From: Madurella fahalii
Taxonomy: Eukaryota; Ascomycota; Sordariomycetes; Sordariales
Assembly: GCA_029876055.1 (NCBI GenBank)
Contig: CM056874.1
Location: 4,650,001 to 4,714,000, forward strand
DNA length: 64,000 nt
Direction: 5' to 3'
The position numbers and the translations under genes are program-made. A model generated the notes under the pieces. The model ran no database searches and was not told the origin of the DNA. It saw only the letters and a program-made list of their open reading frames with translations. Below, in pieces: positions 47,301 to 56,837 of this stretch (its first letter is position 1; each line of letters opens with the position of its first letter).

Positions 47301-48081
47301 CGGGTTCCGTTGGAAGGGGACCAGCCCGCGCAAGCTCTGACCCCAGCCGGCAACATTGTAGATGGTCTCTTTCCACGGCGCCCCATTTGCTATCGAGGGG
47401 TGCGCAAGTCAGTAATCCAGCTCCTTCAATTGCTGCAGCAATGCGGTACATACGTTCATGGGACCTGTTCCGGTCGAACCTCAGGATACCGCCGTCATGC
47501 ATGGTTACAATCAACTGATCAGGATTAACAACAGCCAGTCTGTGTGGGTGCTTGAACCCGAAGCCCGGCGGTGAGTAGGACTTGCAGGCGTCACCTAGCC
47601 CGCCATCTGTCGCAGCCCGCTTCCGGAAGTGATCCGGCCGGAGTGTGATCGAGTATAGCTGATTCGAGTAGTCGACAACAAAGACGCAGAGCGCATCATG
47701 ATCCTGGGGGTCCGCGAAGCCTATGCAGGAAGTTCGTATCGCGGCGGGAAAGCGCAGATTGAGGATAAGCAGCGCATCGACCTCCTTCTCCTGCTTGCAG
47801 ACGTCGGCAACGCGGATGCTGAGAACCGAGCTGTTATCCAAGACCCGCCATAGAAATCCCCTCGGTGAGCTGTTGTGTTTTCGGTAATAGATGGATGATG
47901 CAGTCGCTAGGTTTTTGGACCGGTATCCCTTCTCGTCATCGGCAACAGCGGTCCGGGTCGAGCTTGACCGTCCGTAGGCGCCTTGAGGTGCGACACGGAC
48001 CTGGATGATGGATGATGGCGATGCTGGTTCTAAATTGAGTCGCGCCTCTTTGTAGAGTATCTCGTGGTCTCTGACCGCCAT
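44319..48081 (-). CDS. NUP120: Nucleoporin Nup120 (Nup160 family)
   Basis: Scaffold nucleoporin of the Y-shaped (Nup84) complex in the nuclear pore. Exons 48081-47454 and 47389-44319 give 1,232 residues, close to the roughly 1,200-1,300 expected in filamentous fungi. The N-terminal half is a beta-propeller (SVLSIRVADVCKQEKEVDAL, then FLFTICLDHRMRVWDVRTGQ, a WD-like blade). The C-terminal half is a helical solenoid (QGRVFLALRDHDTAAFYFRK, then HQVLYAWRISHNDYRGAAAV). The last helices end in FLMLADLRKQYQQELDRIVA. The splice turns RSHE into RSHEPNGAPWKETIYNVAGW, restoring a conserved join. The open frame continues upstream to a GTG; the ATG at 48081 (MAVRDHEILYKEARL) is taken as the start. An acidic, Ala/Glu-rich linker near residue 1,170 is not conserved-looking. 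Confidence 0.93.
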
Positions 48082-48626
48082 GTTGAGCCCGTGCACCGTT
48101 TGCTGGCGACGATCGAGAGATCCGGGGCTGATTGTCGCGGCTCGTGGCGTTCAGACGCGGTATTGAGCTTCAAGGGCAGAATTCTGGCCGCCTTTGCAAG
48201 TTTGGCGGAGAGGTTCCCGTTGTTGAGTTGACTAGTACAGTAACGTACCTTACTTGCCCATCCCTGCAGCAACCCTGCAGGATGGCGCACAGATCACTAC
48301 AAGGCCGGCGCACTCGCAAGCTTGTGGGAGCTTCCAACCCCATAAACTTGCCGCGTTGTCCCTCATTCCAGGGGTAAAGAACCGGGTCCACGATAAAAGC
48401 CAGTAGTAGGTAACCTATTCGCGCAAAGCTATGTCAAGTATTTCGGTCATATCAAAGCCACTGTCACACACAACGCCGGCCCTCCATCTATGGCCCGACC
48501 CCCCGAGATCCCCAAGCCCAACGACATTACTTGTCTATTCCATCCCATAAACCATTCGCTATGCATAGCAAAACCATTTCATGACGACCACCGACCCCGG
48601 AACGCAACCCACCAAAGACCTGCCCC
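48082..48626. other. Upstream region of NUP120; 3' flank of RAD51
   Basis: 545 bp without a supported gene. It contains ordinary unique sequence and a short CCTGCAG palindrome near 48264-48281. Confidence 0.5.
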
Positions 48627-49754
48627 TCAGTCCTTCTCCACGTCCTTCTGAGCCGGGTCCCCGATGCCGTCTTCGTTGATGGCGAACAGACAATCGCTCT
48701 CAGGCAGGCAAGGGCTGTCGTATATCTTGGCTATTCTGGTCTCACCTCGGCCTTTCTTTAGACTGATACGCGTTGTGCTGGCGTGCGCAATAATGTTGCC
48801 ACCAATTGGCTTCTTGGGGTCCGGATTGAACATGGCAGAGGGGCCACCGTCGACTTGTGCCACGACTTGGTTGGTTATGACAACAGCAATGCCAAATTCG
48901 TCGGCGAGGCGCTGGAGGGTCCGCATGAACTTCGCGAGATGTGTCTGTCTCGAGCTCAGCTCGCCTCGACCCAGGAAGTCTGTCCGGTACAGCGAAGTAG
49001 CTGAATCGACGATAAGCAAACTGAAGCGGGTCTCACACATCATGGCTGCCGCTTGGTTCAGCAGCTGCAGCTGATGGTCCGAGTTGTAAGCCCGCGCGTA
49101 GGCGACATTGTCAAGTACTTCTTCGCCCGAGAGACCGTAGCGGTTGGCAACTGCCAGGAGCCGAACGGGCCGGAAGGTTCCCTCGGTGTCGATGTACATG
49201 CATTTACCCTCGCCTCCGCCCATGTCGAATGGCAGCTGACATGTTACGGCTAGTGTATGGCAGATCTGTGACTTTCCAGTTCGGAACTCGCCGAAGATCT
49301 CAGTGACGCTACCCGTCTCAATGCCGCCGGCGAGGAGGGTATCGAGGTTTTTAGAGCCGGTCGTGATCGATATCAGCTCGCTGCGACGCTGGTGCATCTC
49401 TGTTGCCGTGGTGAAACCCATTGGGACAAGTTTGGAGGCTTCGGCGAGAATCTTGCCCGCTTTTTGCTCCGAGATGCCCTTGATCTGCTCAAGCACTCTC
49501 CGAGGGGTGTAGGCAACAGACTCAACCGTATTGAAGCCCCCGTCAACGATCAGTTGGATATCGCGTTTCGTAAGCCCAGCCACGCCCTTCATAGAGATCA
49601 ACAGTGTCAGCGACACCCCAATCGCAGACGAGAAGACGCATCCGTGCTGTGTCAAACTCACCTCAAGCGCCGAGAGTGGGGTGGGCGCGCCCGGGTTGGG
49701 CAAGCCGCCATCGTCGGCATTGGCAGCATCGTCGTACATCTCGTGTCCAGACAT
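48627..49754 (-). CDS. RAD51: DNA repair recombinase Rad51
   Basis: Strand-exchange ATPase of homologous recombination (MEI-3 in Neurospora). Exons 49754-49662 and 49586-48627 give 350 residues, the expected length. The N-terminal helix-hairpin-helix part has GVAGLTKRDIQLIVDGGFNT and VLEQIKGISEQKAGKIL. The core has Walker A GEFRTGKSQ, TCQLPFDMGGGEGKCMYIDT (Rad51-type), Walker B LLIVDSATSLYRTDF, SSRQTHLAKFMRTLQRLADE and loop L2 around QVVAQVDGGPSAMFNPDPKK. The C-terminus is NEDGIGDPAQKDVEKD. The only intron (49661-49587) is exactly 75 nt and has no stop, so unspliced mRNA would encode 25 extra residues; the conserved N-terminal fold argues for removal. An ACGCGT box lies 122 bp upstream. Confidence 0.97.
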   Translation of the reverse strand: MSGHEMYDDAANADDGGLPNPGAPTPLSALEVSLTQHGCVFSSAIGVSLTLLISMKGVAGLTKRDIQLIVDGGFNTVESVAYTPRRVLEQIKGISEQKAGKILAEASKLVPMGFTTATEMHQRRSELISITTGSKNLDTLLAGGIETGSVTEIFGEFRTGKSQICHTLAVTCQLPFDMGGGEGKCMYIDTEGTFRPVRLLAVANRYGLSGEEVLDNVAYARAYNSDHQLQLLNQAAAMMCETRFSLLIVDSATSLYRTDFLGRGELSSRQTHLAKFMRTLQRLADEFGIAVVITNQVVAQVDGGPSAMFNPDPKKPIGGNIIAHASTTRISLKKGRGETRIAKIYDSPCLPESDCLFAINEDGIGDPAQKDVEKD

Positions 49755-50300
49755 TTCGGATTGTGATTACAGGTAGCGATACCGCTTCGCTCCGGGGATT
49801 TTGTAAGGTTGCGCGGGAATGCTCCGGGGATTTTAGATGGTTGTGTTGACAAGAGGCAAATCTGGCATGCATCCGACGCGTCAGGCCTCGCCAAGTAGCA
49901 ACGCGGAAACCCGTGACCACAGCACCTAAGTAGCGCCCCACTTTCTAGGCTGCAAAGCGGATTGGGCTCCTAGCAAGGCCATGTCCAGGACTGGCACTTC
50001 GAAGACAAGACAAGCTCACCAGAGAAATAAGCGTCTTCACAATATCTGTACATTGAAACCCGCACCAAGAGTCTGCCAGGAAATGTTCACACCATCATCA
50101 TCAAGCCAACTGCTAACATAATGATTTCCAAAATGCGCTCTCTGTCTTGCGCCTCTCTCAGAACGCCATTATACCACTCCAGCCCTGATCTAAAACCCCA
50201 AATCGTCCCTGTTTACCTTGGCTTCGCAGATTCCTTCCCCTACTTGTTCGATCGCCTTGAGGCATGGTCATTCTGCTCGGATTCACCGATGTTGTCCAAC
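49755..50300. other. RAD51 upstream region
   Basis: 546 bp with no gene. It includes GCTCCGGGGATTTT as a direct repeat at about 49789-49802 and 49820-49833, and the ACGCGT box. The distal part is the 3' flank of the next minus-strand gene. Confidence 0.5.
49876..49881. promoter_or_regulatory. ACGCGT (MluI cell-cycle box-like) upstream of RAD51
   Basis: ACGCGT lies 122 bp before the RAD51 ATG. Yeast RAD51 is under MBF control through this hexamer; conservation in this fungus is inferred. Confidence 0.4.
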
Positions 50301-51403
50301 TCATCCGATAACCCCAAATGTCCCGGCGGGAAGAATCTCGAATCCATCATTGACTCGCCGCGAAGTCTTGTTGAGATGCAAGTCTCCCGGGCCGAAGGTC
50401 GGTTCCGGAGTAGACAAATCCTGGTTTGGGAACAGAGACGCATGAGTGTCGCTTTGGGACATCGAAAATCCGCTCGGCGTCCGGGCGGGCGTCTCAAAAG
50501 GATCGCGACCCTCTCTCTCGGGCCCTCGCCGAGATACAGCGTCATACCCGGCCCGGCCGCCGGTGGGGTTCCGGGGCATATAAAGCTTCGAGCTCTGCGA
50601 CGATGTGTAGCTCTTGCCACTCACGGACCGCGGCTGCGAATCCACAGAGTCTCCAGATGAAGATACCGAGCTTCGCTGGCTAGGCTGACGCGGATTTCGC
50701 CGAGAAGATGTCGGCATGTAAGTGTCGTAGAGCATTTTCGACTGCCCTTGGCCCTCCAATCTCCGCAGGGTATCCTCGTGTAGGCCACCAGCCGCTCGCG
50801 ACGACGGCCTCTTGGTTCTGGATGCGAATTTGGAGACGGGCGGTGCGACCGACTGCGTGCTGTCCAGCGAGTCAGAATCGTTGAGCTTCTGGAAGATGGA
50901 CCCGTCTGATGGGGTCTGCTTGGGAACAGGCCGCTCCAGTTTCACAATGGCTACCGAGGCTGACTTGTCATCGTCCGAGTATCCCCGCACTTTCTTTCGC
51001 TGCGAGTCCGAGTCCTGGCCCGAGAGGGTAGTTGAGGAAGCAAGCTTTGCAGCCGCTGTCTCGCTAGGTGTTGCGGGTCTTGAGATCCATATTCCATCGA
51101 CCTCGACGCCGCTCTGGATTGCTCGAACCCCGAAGGGGATGTCGTTGGGCCGCTTCATAGGAAGCCCTGTCCTACGCATCTCCTCGAGCCGCGCCCGCTT
51201 CTCTTCGTCCAGCACTTCCCGCTTCCTCATCAGGCGATTGTTCCACCATAGCTTCGCCAGGCCCGCGCAGAAAACCGCCACGATTGCCATGGCAAGAACC
51301 TGAGTCCCCGTCAGCGTATACTAGCCCTAGGGCGCGTGGTGGAAAGGGCAGGGAGTCGTACAAACGTCATCTGCTGCCATAACTCCCACGACACGAAAAA
51401 CAT
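50301..51403 (-). CDS. Membrane-anchored, largely disordered protein (fungal, unknown function)
   Basis: Exons 51403-51362 and 51299-50301 give 346 residues. The first exon (MFFVSWELWQQMTF) joins VLAMAIVAVFCAGLAKLWWN to form an N-terminal membrane anchor; this start-plus-anchor pattern is one I associate with conserved fungal proteins of unknown function. Directly after the anchor is a basic, helical stretch (RLMRKREVLDEEKRARLEEM). A short conserved-looking block (NDIPFGVRAIQSGVEVDGIW) follows, then about 250 residues of Ser, Pro, Arg and Gln-rich disorder. The C-terminus ends FEILPAGTFGVIG. The anchor orientation (basic side C-terminal) suggests the bulk is cytosolic. No enzyme motif is seen. 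The ATG at 51290 is internal to exon 2 and would remove part of the anchor, so the upstream ATG is preferred. Confidence 0.8.
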
Positions 51404-53261
51404 TCCGTTGGACATTTCCCTCGCTGTCCCGAATCACAGATTTATGCCGAGGAGCGTTGGTCCCGCGGCCAAACTTAGGGCTAGTGAGAGCGTACTTCCA
51501 GGCTGCAAGCGTGCTTGGCCAGGTGCGGCAGGATATGGTGAGGGTCAAATGAGCGTGATTTGATGTGTTAGCCTGGCGCCGGGTAGTGAAAGCGAGCCGC
51601 CGTACGTTTTGCCTGCCGCGGTCCAAGGGGTTCAAAAAGCGATTTGGATAGAGGAGGAGCTTGGTGGCCTTGCGGGCCCGCTATGTCAACTGAAGAGCCC
51701 CTTCGCCTCGCAATACTTCCTACTCCAGTCCTTCTGCAGTCCAGAGTGCCTCGAAGCGGTATACCAGCTCAGGTAGGTCGCGGACAAGGTGGAGGATGCC
51801 ACGTTTTGACAGCCAAGTCGAAATATTCAAGTACTCAGGCGGATACGAAGGTGTGTAACGAATGACAGCGGCCTCGTGATGGTGTCCCGGCACAAACGCA
51901 TTTCTCTCATCCCCCGCTGGTCGGATAGCTGCATTGACAGCGCTGGTAATCCCGTTAAGAATCCATGAGACCGGGGCCTAAGCCGACACAGCTGGTGAGA
52001 TACGAAGTCGAGTAATAGGCACTTTGCTGGTTAAAGAGCTGTGATGCCGCAAGCACCCAGTATTAAGTCAAGTAGCTGCCATAACATGCATACCCTTGGA
52101 GTGGAGTCATGCAAACGAATGAAGCTGCGGCAGGAGAGCTGAGAAGGGCATTCGTACCACTCTCAGCAGGAGACAAACATGATAGTTAGCCACACGGTTA
52201 GGCGGAGCAGGTTTTTTGTATGATGCCCTCTCGCGGATACCTGCATCAAGCAGGCAGAGCTGGCGAAAAATTAAACCACAAATCGCAACTATCCTGGCAA
52301 CGTGGTGCAGGCCGCTTTGAAGAGCTGGCGAGTCTGAGCCGTCTGAACCATCTGAACCGGGCCGCTTCATCCATTTCTGCCACCCCCACCATCTATTGCT
52401 CTGCTCTCGCCGCGGTTTTCATCCAGACGGCCGACGACTGGTGGGGCGTTCCTTGCAGCGGCTGGAAGCCAGCTCGGCAGGCTAAATGGGTGCAAGCAAC
52501 GCGATAGATTGATGATGTCTTCGGACTCGCAATTGACCGAGAGAGCCTAGCTCGTGAGCCCCTGGGTGCAGCCGCCCCGGCCAGCACCCGCTCGCCATTC
52601 AAGGCGCAAAGGTCTAGAGGAAGCCGTTGCCTTTGCACGGGCAAGGTCATTACCCACGAGACCAGGAAGATAGCGGGTGATTGCTCGTCCAGTTAGTGAC
52701 GATGGTGGTCCCCAAAGACGCGGGCTGCTAAATGAAATTGCATTCATCCATATTGCCAGTGCTTTCAAGCTTCTAGACCGCATGCCGTACAGCTCGGCAA
52801 ATTCAGTCCCAGAAGCCGCCGGACCGCGTGTGAGGCGTAGCCGGGCTGCTACAGGTACCAGTCTGTGAAAATACAGTGTGGCGGAGAATGACCACCGGTA
52901 CGTGTAGAGACCACAGCGCAACTGGAGTGGCTGCCAATACAATCATGGGGAGCTGGGCAAGATGCCAAGGAAAGCTGGAAATGAGGCTGTGTGTTGATCC
53001 ACGGGGACGGTCCTGTTCAAGCTTTTGCGAACGCCACTCTGCACGCAGGCCAAGCTTGAAGGGGGAAAGCCGCTCCGGCAGATCACCAGGGGCAACCTAA
53101 CCCCTGTCATTACAGATGTTTTCCCCTGTCAGAAGACGGCCGAGTGAAGACGACCACGAACATGATAGCAGCACTCAAGCGACAGCGTGATCAGCATTGC
53201 TATCGTCAACGATCTCGTACCTCTGGGAGCCCATCATATATTTGTCTAGGCTTCCCTTCCC
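51404..53261. other. 1.9 kb gene-poor region
   Basis: Several short open frames occur on both strands but none shows motifs or credible splicing. CTGAGCCGTCTGAACCATCTGAACC (about 52333-52357) contains an imprecise 9-bp repeat. Likely upstream sequence of the anchored protein plus 3' flank of the next gene. Confidence 0.5.
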
Positions 53262-54161
53262 TCAGGCGGCGATGTCTTCGCGCTCTTTGCGCTCTCCGCC
53301 CTCCTTGCCCTCCTTGCCCTCCTTGCCCTCCTTGCCCTCCTTGCCCTCCTTGCCCTCCTTGCCCTCCTTGCCCTCCTTGCCCTCCTTGCCCTCCTCGCCC
53401 TCCTCGCGCTCTGGACACTTGGCGAGCGCCTCCCGGACCTTGTCTAAGAACTCGTCGTCGTCCTTCATCAAGTAGAGCTCGCGGAAGTTTATCGAGCACA
53501 CGAAACAAGGAACCGGCGCATCGTCGGGTCCGACATCCAGGAACCTGTGGCCTTTATGCTTGTCCTCAGCGCCGCCATATACCTCCAACACTTCCTTGTC
53601 AAGGTCAATGACATAAGCCCACTCGCAGAACAGAGCATCATTGGCAAACTCCAGCTCGAGCCTCACGGGAATCTTCTTCGGCTTATTCTCCGCACTGCTC
53701 TTCGCATCGCCGTCCACGCCGTCCTCAGTCGCAGTTCGGCCCGCCCGAGCAATCAGGCCCAAGATAGTGGCTGACGTCTCCCGCGCGAGACTGGGGTAGA
53801 GTTGGTTGATGCCATACATGTTCCGTTCCAACCGGACAATTCGGTCGTCCTGCTGATCATCCCAGGCTTCGCACTCGGCGTAGATAGCCGCAAGCTCCGC
53901 GTTGGTCGGCTCATAGATGCGCTCCAAGCCGAGTTTGAGTTTATCGATGTTGTGGGCGACCGACAAGAAGTTGAATATCTTGACGCCCTGCCCCTCGGGG
54001 TAGCCATCAAATTGACCGTACTGGGCAAGGACCCATTTTCCCTTCCAGAATATGCTGGGCGTCCCTGTTAGTCCCGTTTTCCCTTATCAGCAGCGCATGC
54101 GGTACATGCTGCAGCTGCCTTTGCTCGGCAAAACCTACCAGATGAGATGGCGAGTGCCCAT
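53262..54161 (-). CDS. MGTRHL-family fungal protein with EGK-repeat tail
   Basis: Uncharacterised fungal family. Exons 54161-54139 and 54054-53262 give 271 residues. Splicing to the acceptor at 54055-54057 produces MGTRHLICIFWKGKWVLAQY and then GQFDGYPEGQGVKIFNFLSV; MGTRHL plus a (Q)(F/W)DGYPxGQG block is the pattern I know from this family, so the 23-nt first exon is well supported. The rest includes WAYVIDLDKEVLEVYGG and PCFVCSINFRELYLM. After residue 225 the protein changes to about ten Glu-Gly-Lys repeats encoded by a 9-bp minisatellite, then a charged end. The core fold looks globular with several Trp and Tyr; the tail should be disordered and probably varies between strains. No catalytic motif is recognised. 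The ATG often chosen at the MSVAHNI position is really an internal TTG. Confidence 0.82.
53298..53405. repeat. 9-bp minisatellite, 10 perfect plus 2 variant copies
   Basis: GCCCTCCTT is repeated perfectly ten times (53298-53387), then twice with a final C. On the minus strand it encodes the Glu-Gly-Lys (variant Glu-Gly-Glu) tail of the MGTRHL-family protein. Unit length divisible by three keeps the frame whatever the copy number. Confidence 0.95.
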
Positions 54162-54678
54162 TTTTGCTAGTCTATCACCGCGGTCGGCTACTCGCAAGTG
54201 GCAGGCTGAACTGGTCTGGAGTTGGGATTGTTCCTGAGATGTCGGAGGGATTTGGTAGACAAGCTCTGTGGTTCGCAGGAGAGGGAGGCCTAATAGCTTC
54301 GTTCAGCCGGGAAGGTGCAGCGGCCCAGCGAGCTGCCTTCTCACTACTAAGGCCAGCAGTCCCAGTCTCTGCAAGCATGAAGAAAAGCGCGACCTCAGGC
54401 TTTCCAGTGGTTTGCGGCCATCTGAATTTCTATGTGTTTGATGGAAGTCGTCTGCCCCAAATCAACGGCCCAAACCCCGCACATGAGTGCGCTTGCCGAC
54501 GCCAATGGGCCGGCGACCTCTGCCGTAGCTTCGGGCCTTTGTTTAGATGGTAAGGTACCTATCCGGATGCTAACTCAAAGCTGCACAACCGAAGCTCTCC
54601 CTGCACGCAATGTCCGTTCTGCTTGATGCCAACTTTGAACCAAAAGCGCGGCGCATTAAGGTACCTTAGCGAAACACC
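54162..54678. other. Divergent promoter region
   Basis: 517 bp between the MGTRHL-family gene and the oxygenase. Short open frames only. AAGGTACCTTA-like palindromic motifs occur at 54550-54560 and 54658-54669. Confidence 0.5.
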
Positions 54679-55814
54679 ATGGCCCTGCCACTCAGTCATC
54701 TTCCACCATTCCCAGAAGACATCCCTCTTGCCCCCATTGCCGTGATCTCATATCGGAAGCTGCTGGCCGGCGACAGCAGTGAGGCAGCACAAGTGCTCGA
54801 AGCCGCCAGGACATATGGTTTCTTCTACCTTGACCTGCAAGGCGTCCCAGAAGGCGAGGCACTGCTGACCGAGTCGGAGCAATTCCACGCTCTCGCTAAA
54901 GATGTCTTTTCCATCCCGCTGGATGAAAAGCTACAGTATGCCCTCCAGCGGGGCGTCTCCCTCTTCGGATACAAGCCCGCTGGTACGGTCAAGACGACCG
55001 ACAAGGACCAGCGTCCTGACACGACCGAGTTCTTCAACATCAGCAAGGATCACATGCACGGGGTGGCCCCGAGCAGGAGCTATCCGCCCCAGATCGGGCG
55101 CCAGAGGCCGCTCCTACAGAGCTTCACCAGACACGGCCACGAGTGCGGTATGGCCGTCCTCCGGACACTAGCACAGCAACTAGGCCTGCAACCGGACGAG
55201 TTCACCAGGCTGAACCTCTTTGACCGACCGTCGGGCGACCACTGCCGCCTGACGCGCAAGACGCCGCACAGCTCGGACGCGGCCAAAGCGATCGGTCTGC
55301 CGAGCCACACCGACTTCGGCAGCGTGACCGTACTCTTCAACTGGCTCGGTGGGCTGCAGATCGAGTCGCGGACAGAGGGCCGGATGGGGGAGTGGGAATG
55401 GGTTAAGCCCGTCCCCGGCCACGCCATCATCAATTTGGGTACGGTACTGTACAGTGCATCCCATTCCTACCCGCCAGCCAAGTGCATATATGCCTGGCTA
55501 AGTCTTGGTGAACCCTGCCGCACTGACAAGAGTGAAAATTTGCAGGAGACGCAATGGTGACATTCACCAACGGCGACCTCAAGTCGGCCAAACACCGCGT
55601 CGTGCCCTCCCCTGGCGAGCAAGGCTCTTTGGACCGGTACAGTGTCGTCTACTTCGTCAGGCCCAACAATGACGTTCTCATGAAACCTCTTGAAAAGTTC
55701 AACAAGGACTCCGTCGTCAAAGTGGCCGGGAAATTTTCCGAGGGCCGGGACGGAGATGAAGCTCTGACCGCCGGGGAGTGGGTGGTCCAGAGAGCGATCC
55801 AGCTTGGTAATTAG
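54679..55814 (+). CDS. 2-oxoglutarate/Fe(II) oxygenase, isopenicillin-N-synthase-like
   Basis: Soluble non-haem iron dioxygenase of the isopenicillin-N-synthase-like superfamily; substrate unknown. Exons 54679-55438 and 55546-55814 give 342 residues, the usual length. The N-terminal part carries the DIOX_N-type pattern (ARTYGFFYLDLQGVPEG, then FSIPLDEKLQYALQRG). The iron ligands are His and Asp in LPSHTDFGSVTVLF and a second His in SAKHRVV; the 2-oxoglutarate-binding Arg-x-Ser is RYS in LDRYSVVYFVRP. The second exon restores INLGDAMVTFTNGDLKSAKH, with the conserved G-D-x-x-x-x-x-T-N-G block. The intron (107 nt) is longer than its neighbours. No cluster partners are adjacent, so a role in secondary metabolism is only possible, not shown. 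Thymine-7-hydroxylase-like or flavonol-synthase-like annotation would be equally generic. Confidence 0.92.
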
Positions 55815-56837
55815 CATAGTACTTAAGTTCCGGGTTAGCTGGGGCTCTATGGGATGCGGGGAGCATATTCCCGGTCTGTTCGCCCGACATACATCCATAC
55901 GTTGAGCTGAGCTACGGGGTTCTGGAATCTCTTCGGCTCGTCTATCTTGACGCACCTCAGTGGCCACCGCTGCTCCCACTAAGATTGAGGAAATATGGTA
56001 GGGCCATTGCTTGAAGCTTATGCTTCATATATATATAGTCTAAGTCGATCAAACCAAGAAAAAGAAAGGAAAAAAATAAAAAAAAAAAAAAAAAAAAATC
56101 AAGCTGTTGCAAATGAATCCTGTCTACGCTAAAGGAATGACGTGGCCCAAAAGGCCAACAGCCATCAGTACAGCCGCAACTTAACATCATCTCGAGAACC
56201 TGCACATACGCAACGAGGCGTATCCTCAAGTCGATAACCAAACCAAAAGCATACAAGCAGCAAACGCCTACAGATTCACGAAATCGGGGGCAATCTAAAC
56301 CATCACTCAACAGGTCAGGCATAACAAATTGCTCCCTTTTGACCCTTCCAGCAATCAAAAACAAAACAACAACACCAATACGCCCGGCCAACCCATTGAT
56401 GCAAACAAAACCCTTTACCAGATAGAAACAGTGCCGTGGGTATCCCGAGCGAAGGTAAAGAAGTGAAATGCCGCCCAGGTTCTGCTCCGCGCATGCGGGG
56501 AGCACCAGTCGTGTCGTTAAGACGTGTATCGAGAGATTCATCTTCCCAAACCCAAAATAGCAGTCATCCCATTCCAACCCCCCAATCGATAATCGTTAAG
56601 ACGTTCCGTCTGTTTCATTTCGTGTCGTTGCAAATCCACCAAGAATGCCCCCCGTTGGTGCTGGAAGGACCGCTGTATACCCAACTGCCAACAAGGTTGA
56701 CGCCTAACCCGTGCGGCCGTAGAAACAAAGGAAAATGCAGGAGGGAGAGTAAAAGGAGGGGCTTCCGAGAAACCGGTCCGGTAATGGTAGAAAAAGGGGG
56801 AGGGGGGGTGGGTGGTGTGGCAAGGGGCTCCGGTGTA
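55815..56837. other. Convergent intergenic region
   Basis: About 1 kb between the oxygenase and the zinc-module gene, with a TATATATA run at 56028-56036 and a nearly pure A tract at about 56069-56098. The open frame at 55957-56577 (minus) translates partly from the A tract and is rejected. Confidence 0.5.

Noticed and set aside
53144..53611. Plus-strand frames with Cys-Pro-Pro or Leu-Pro-Ser repeats
   Set aside because: They are antisense readings of the EGK minisatellite inside the MGTRHL-family gene.
53262..53966. Translation start at the position read as MSVAHNID
   Set aside because: That codon is TTG; upstream sequence in the same frame is strongly coding and leads by splicing to a genuine ATG giving MGTRHL.
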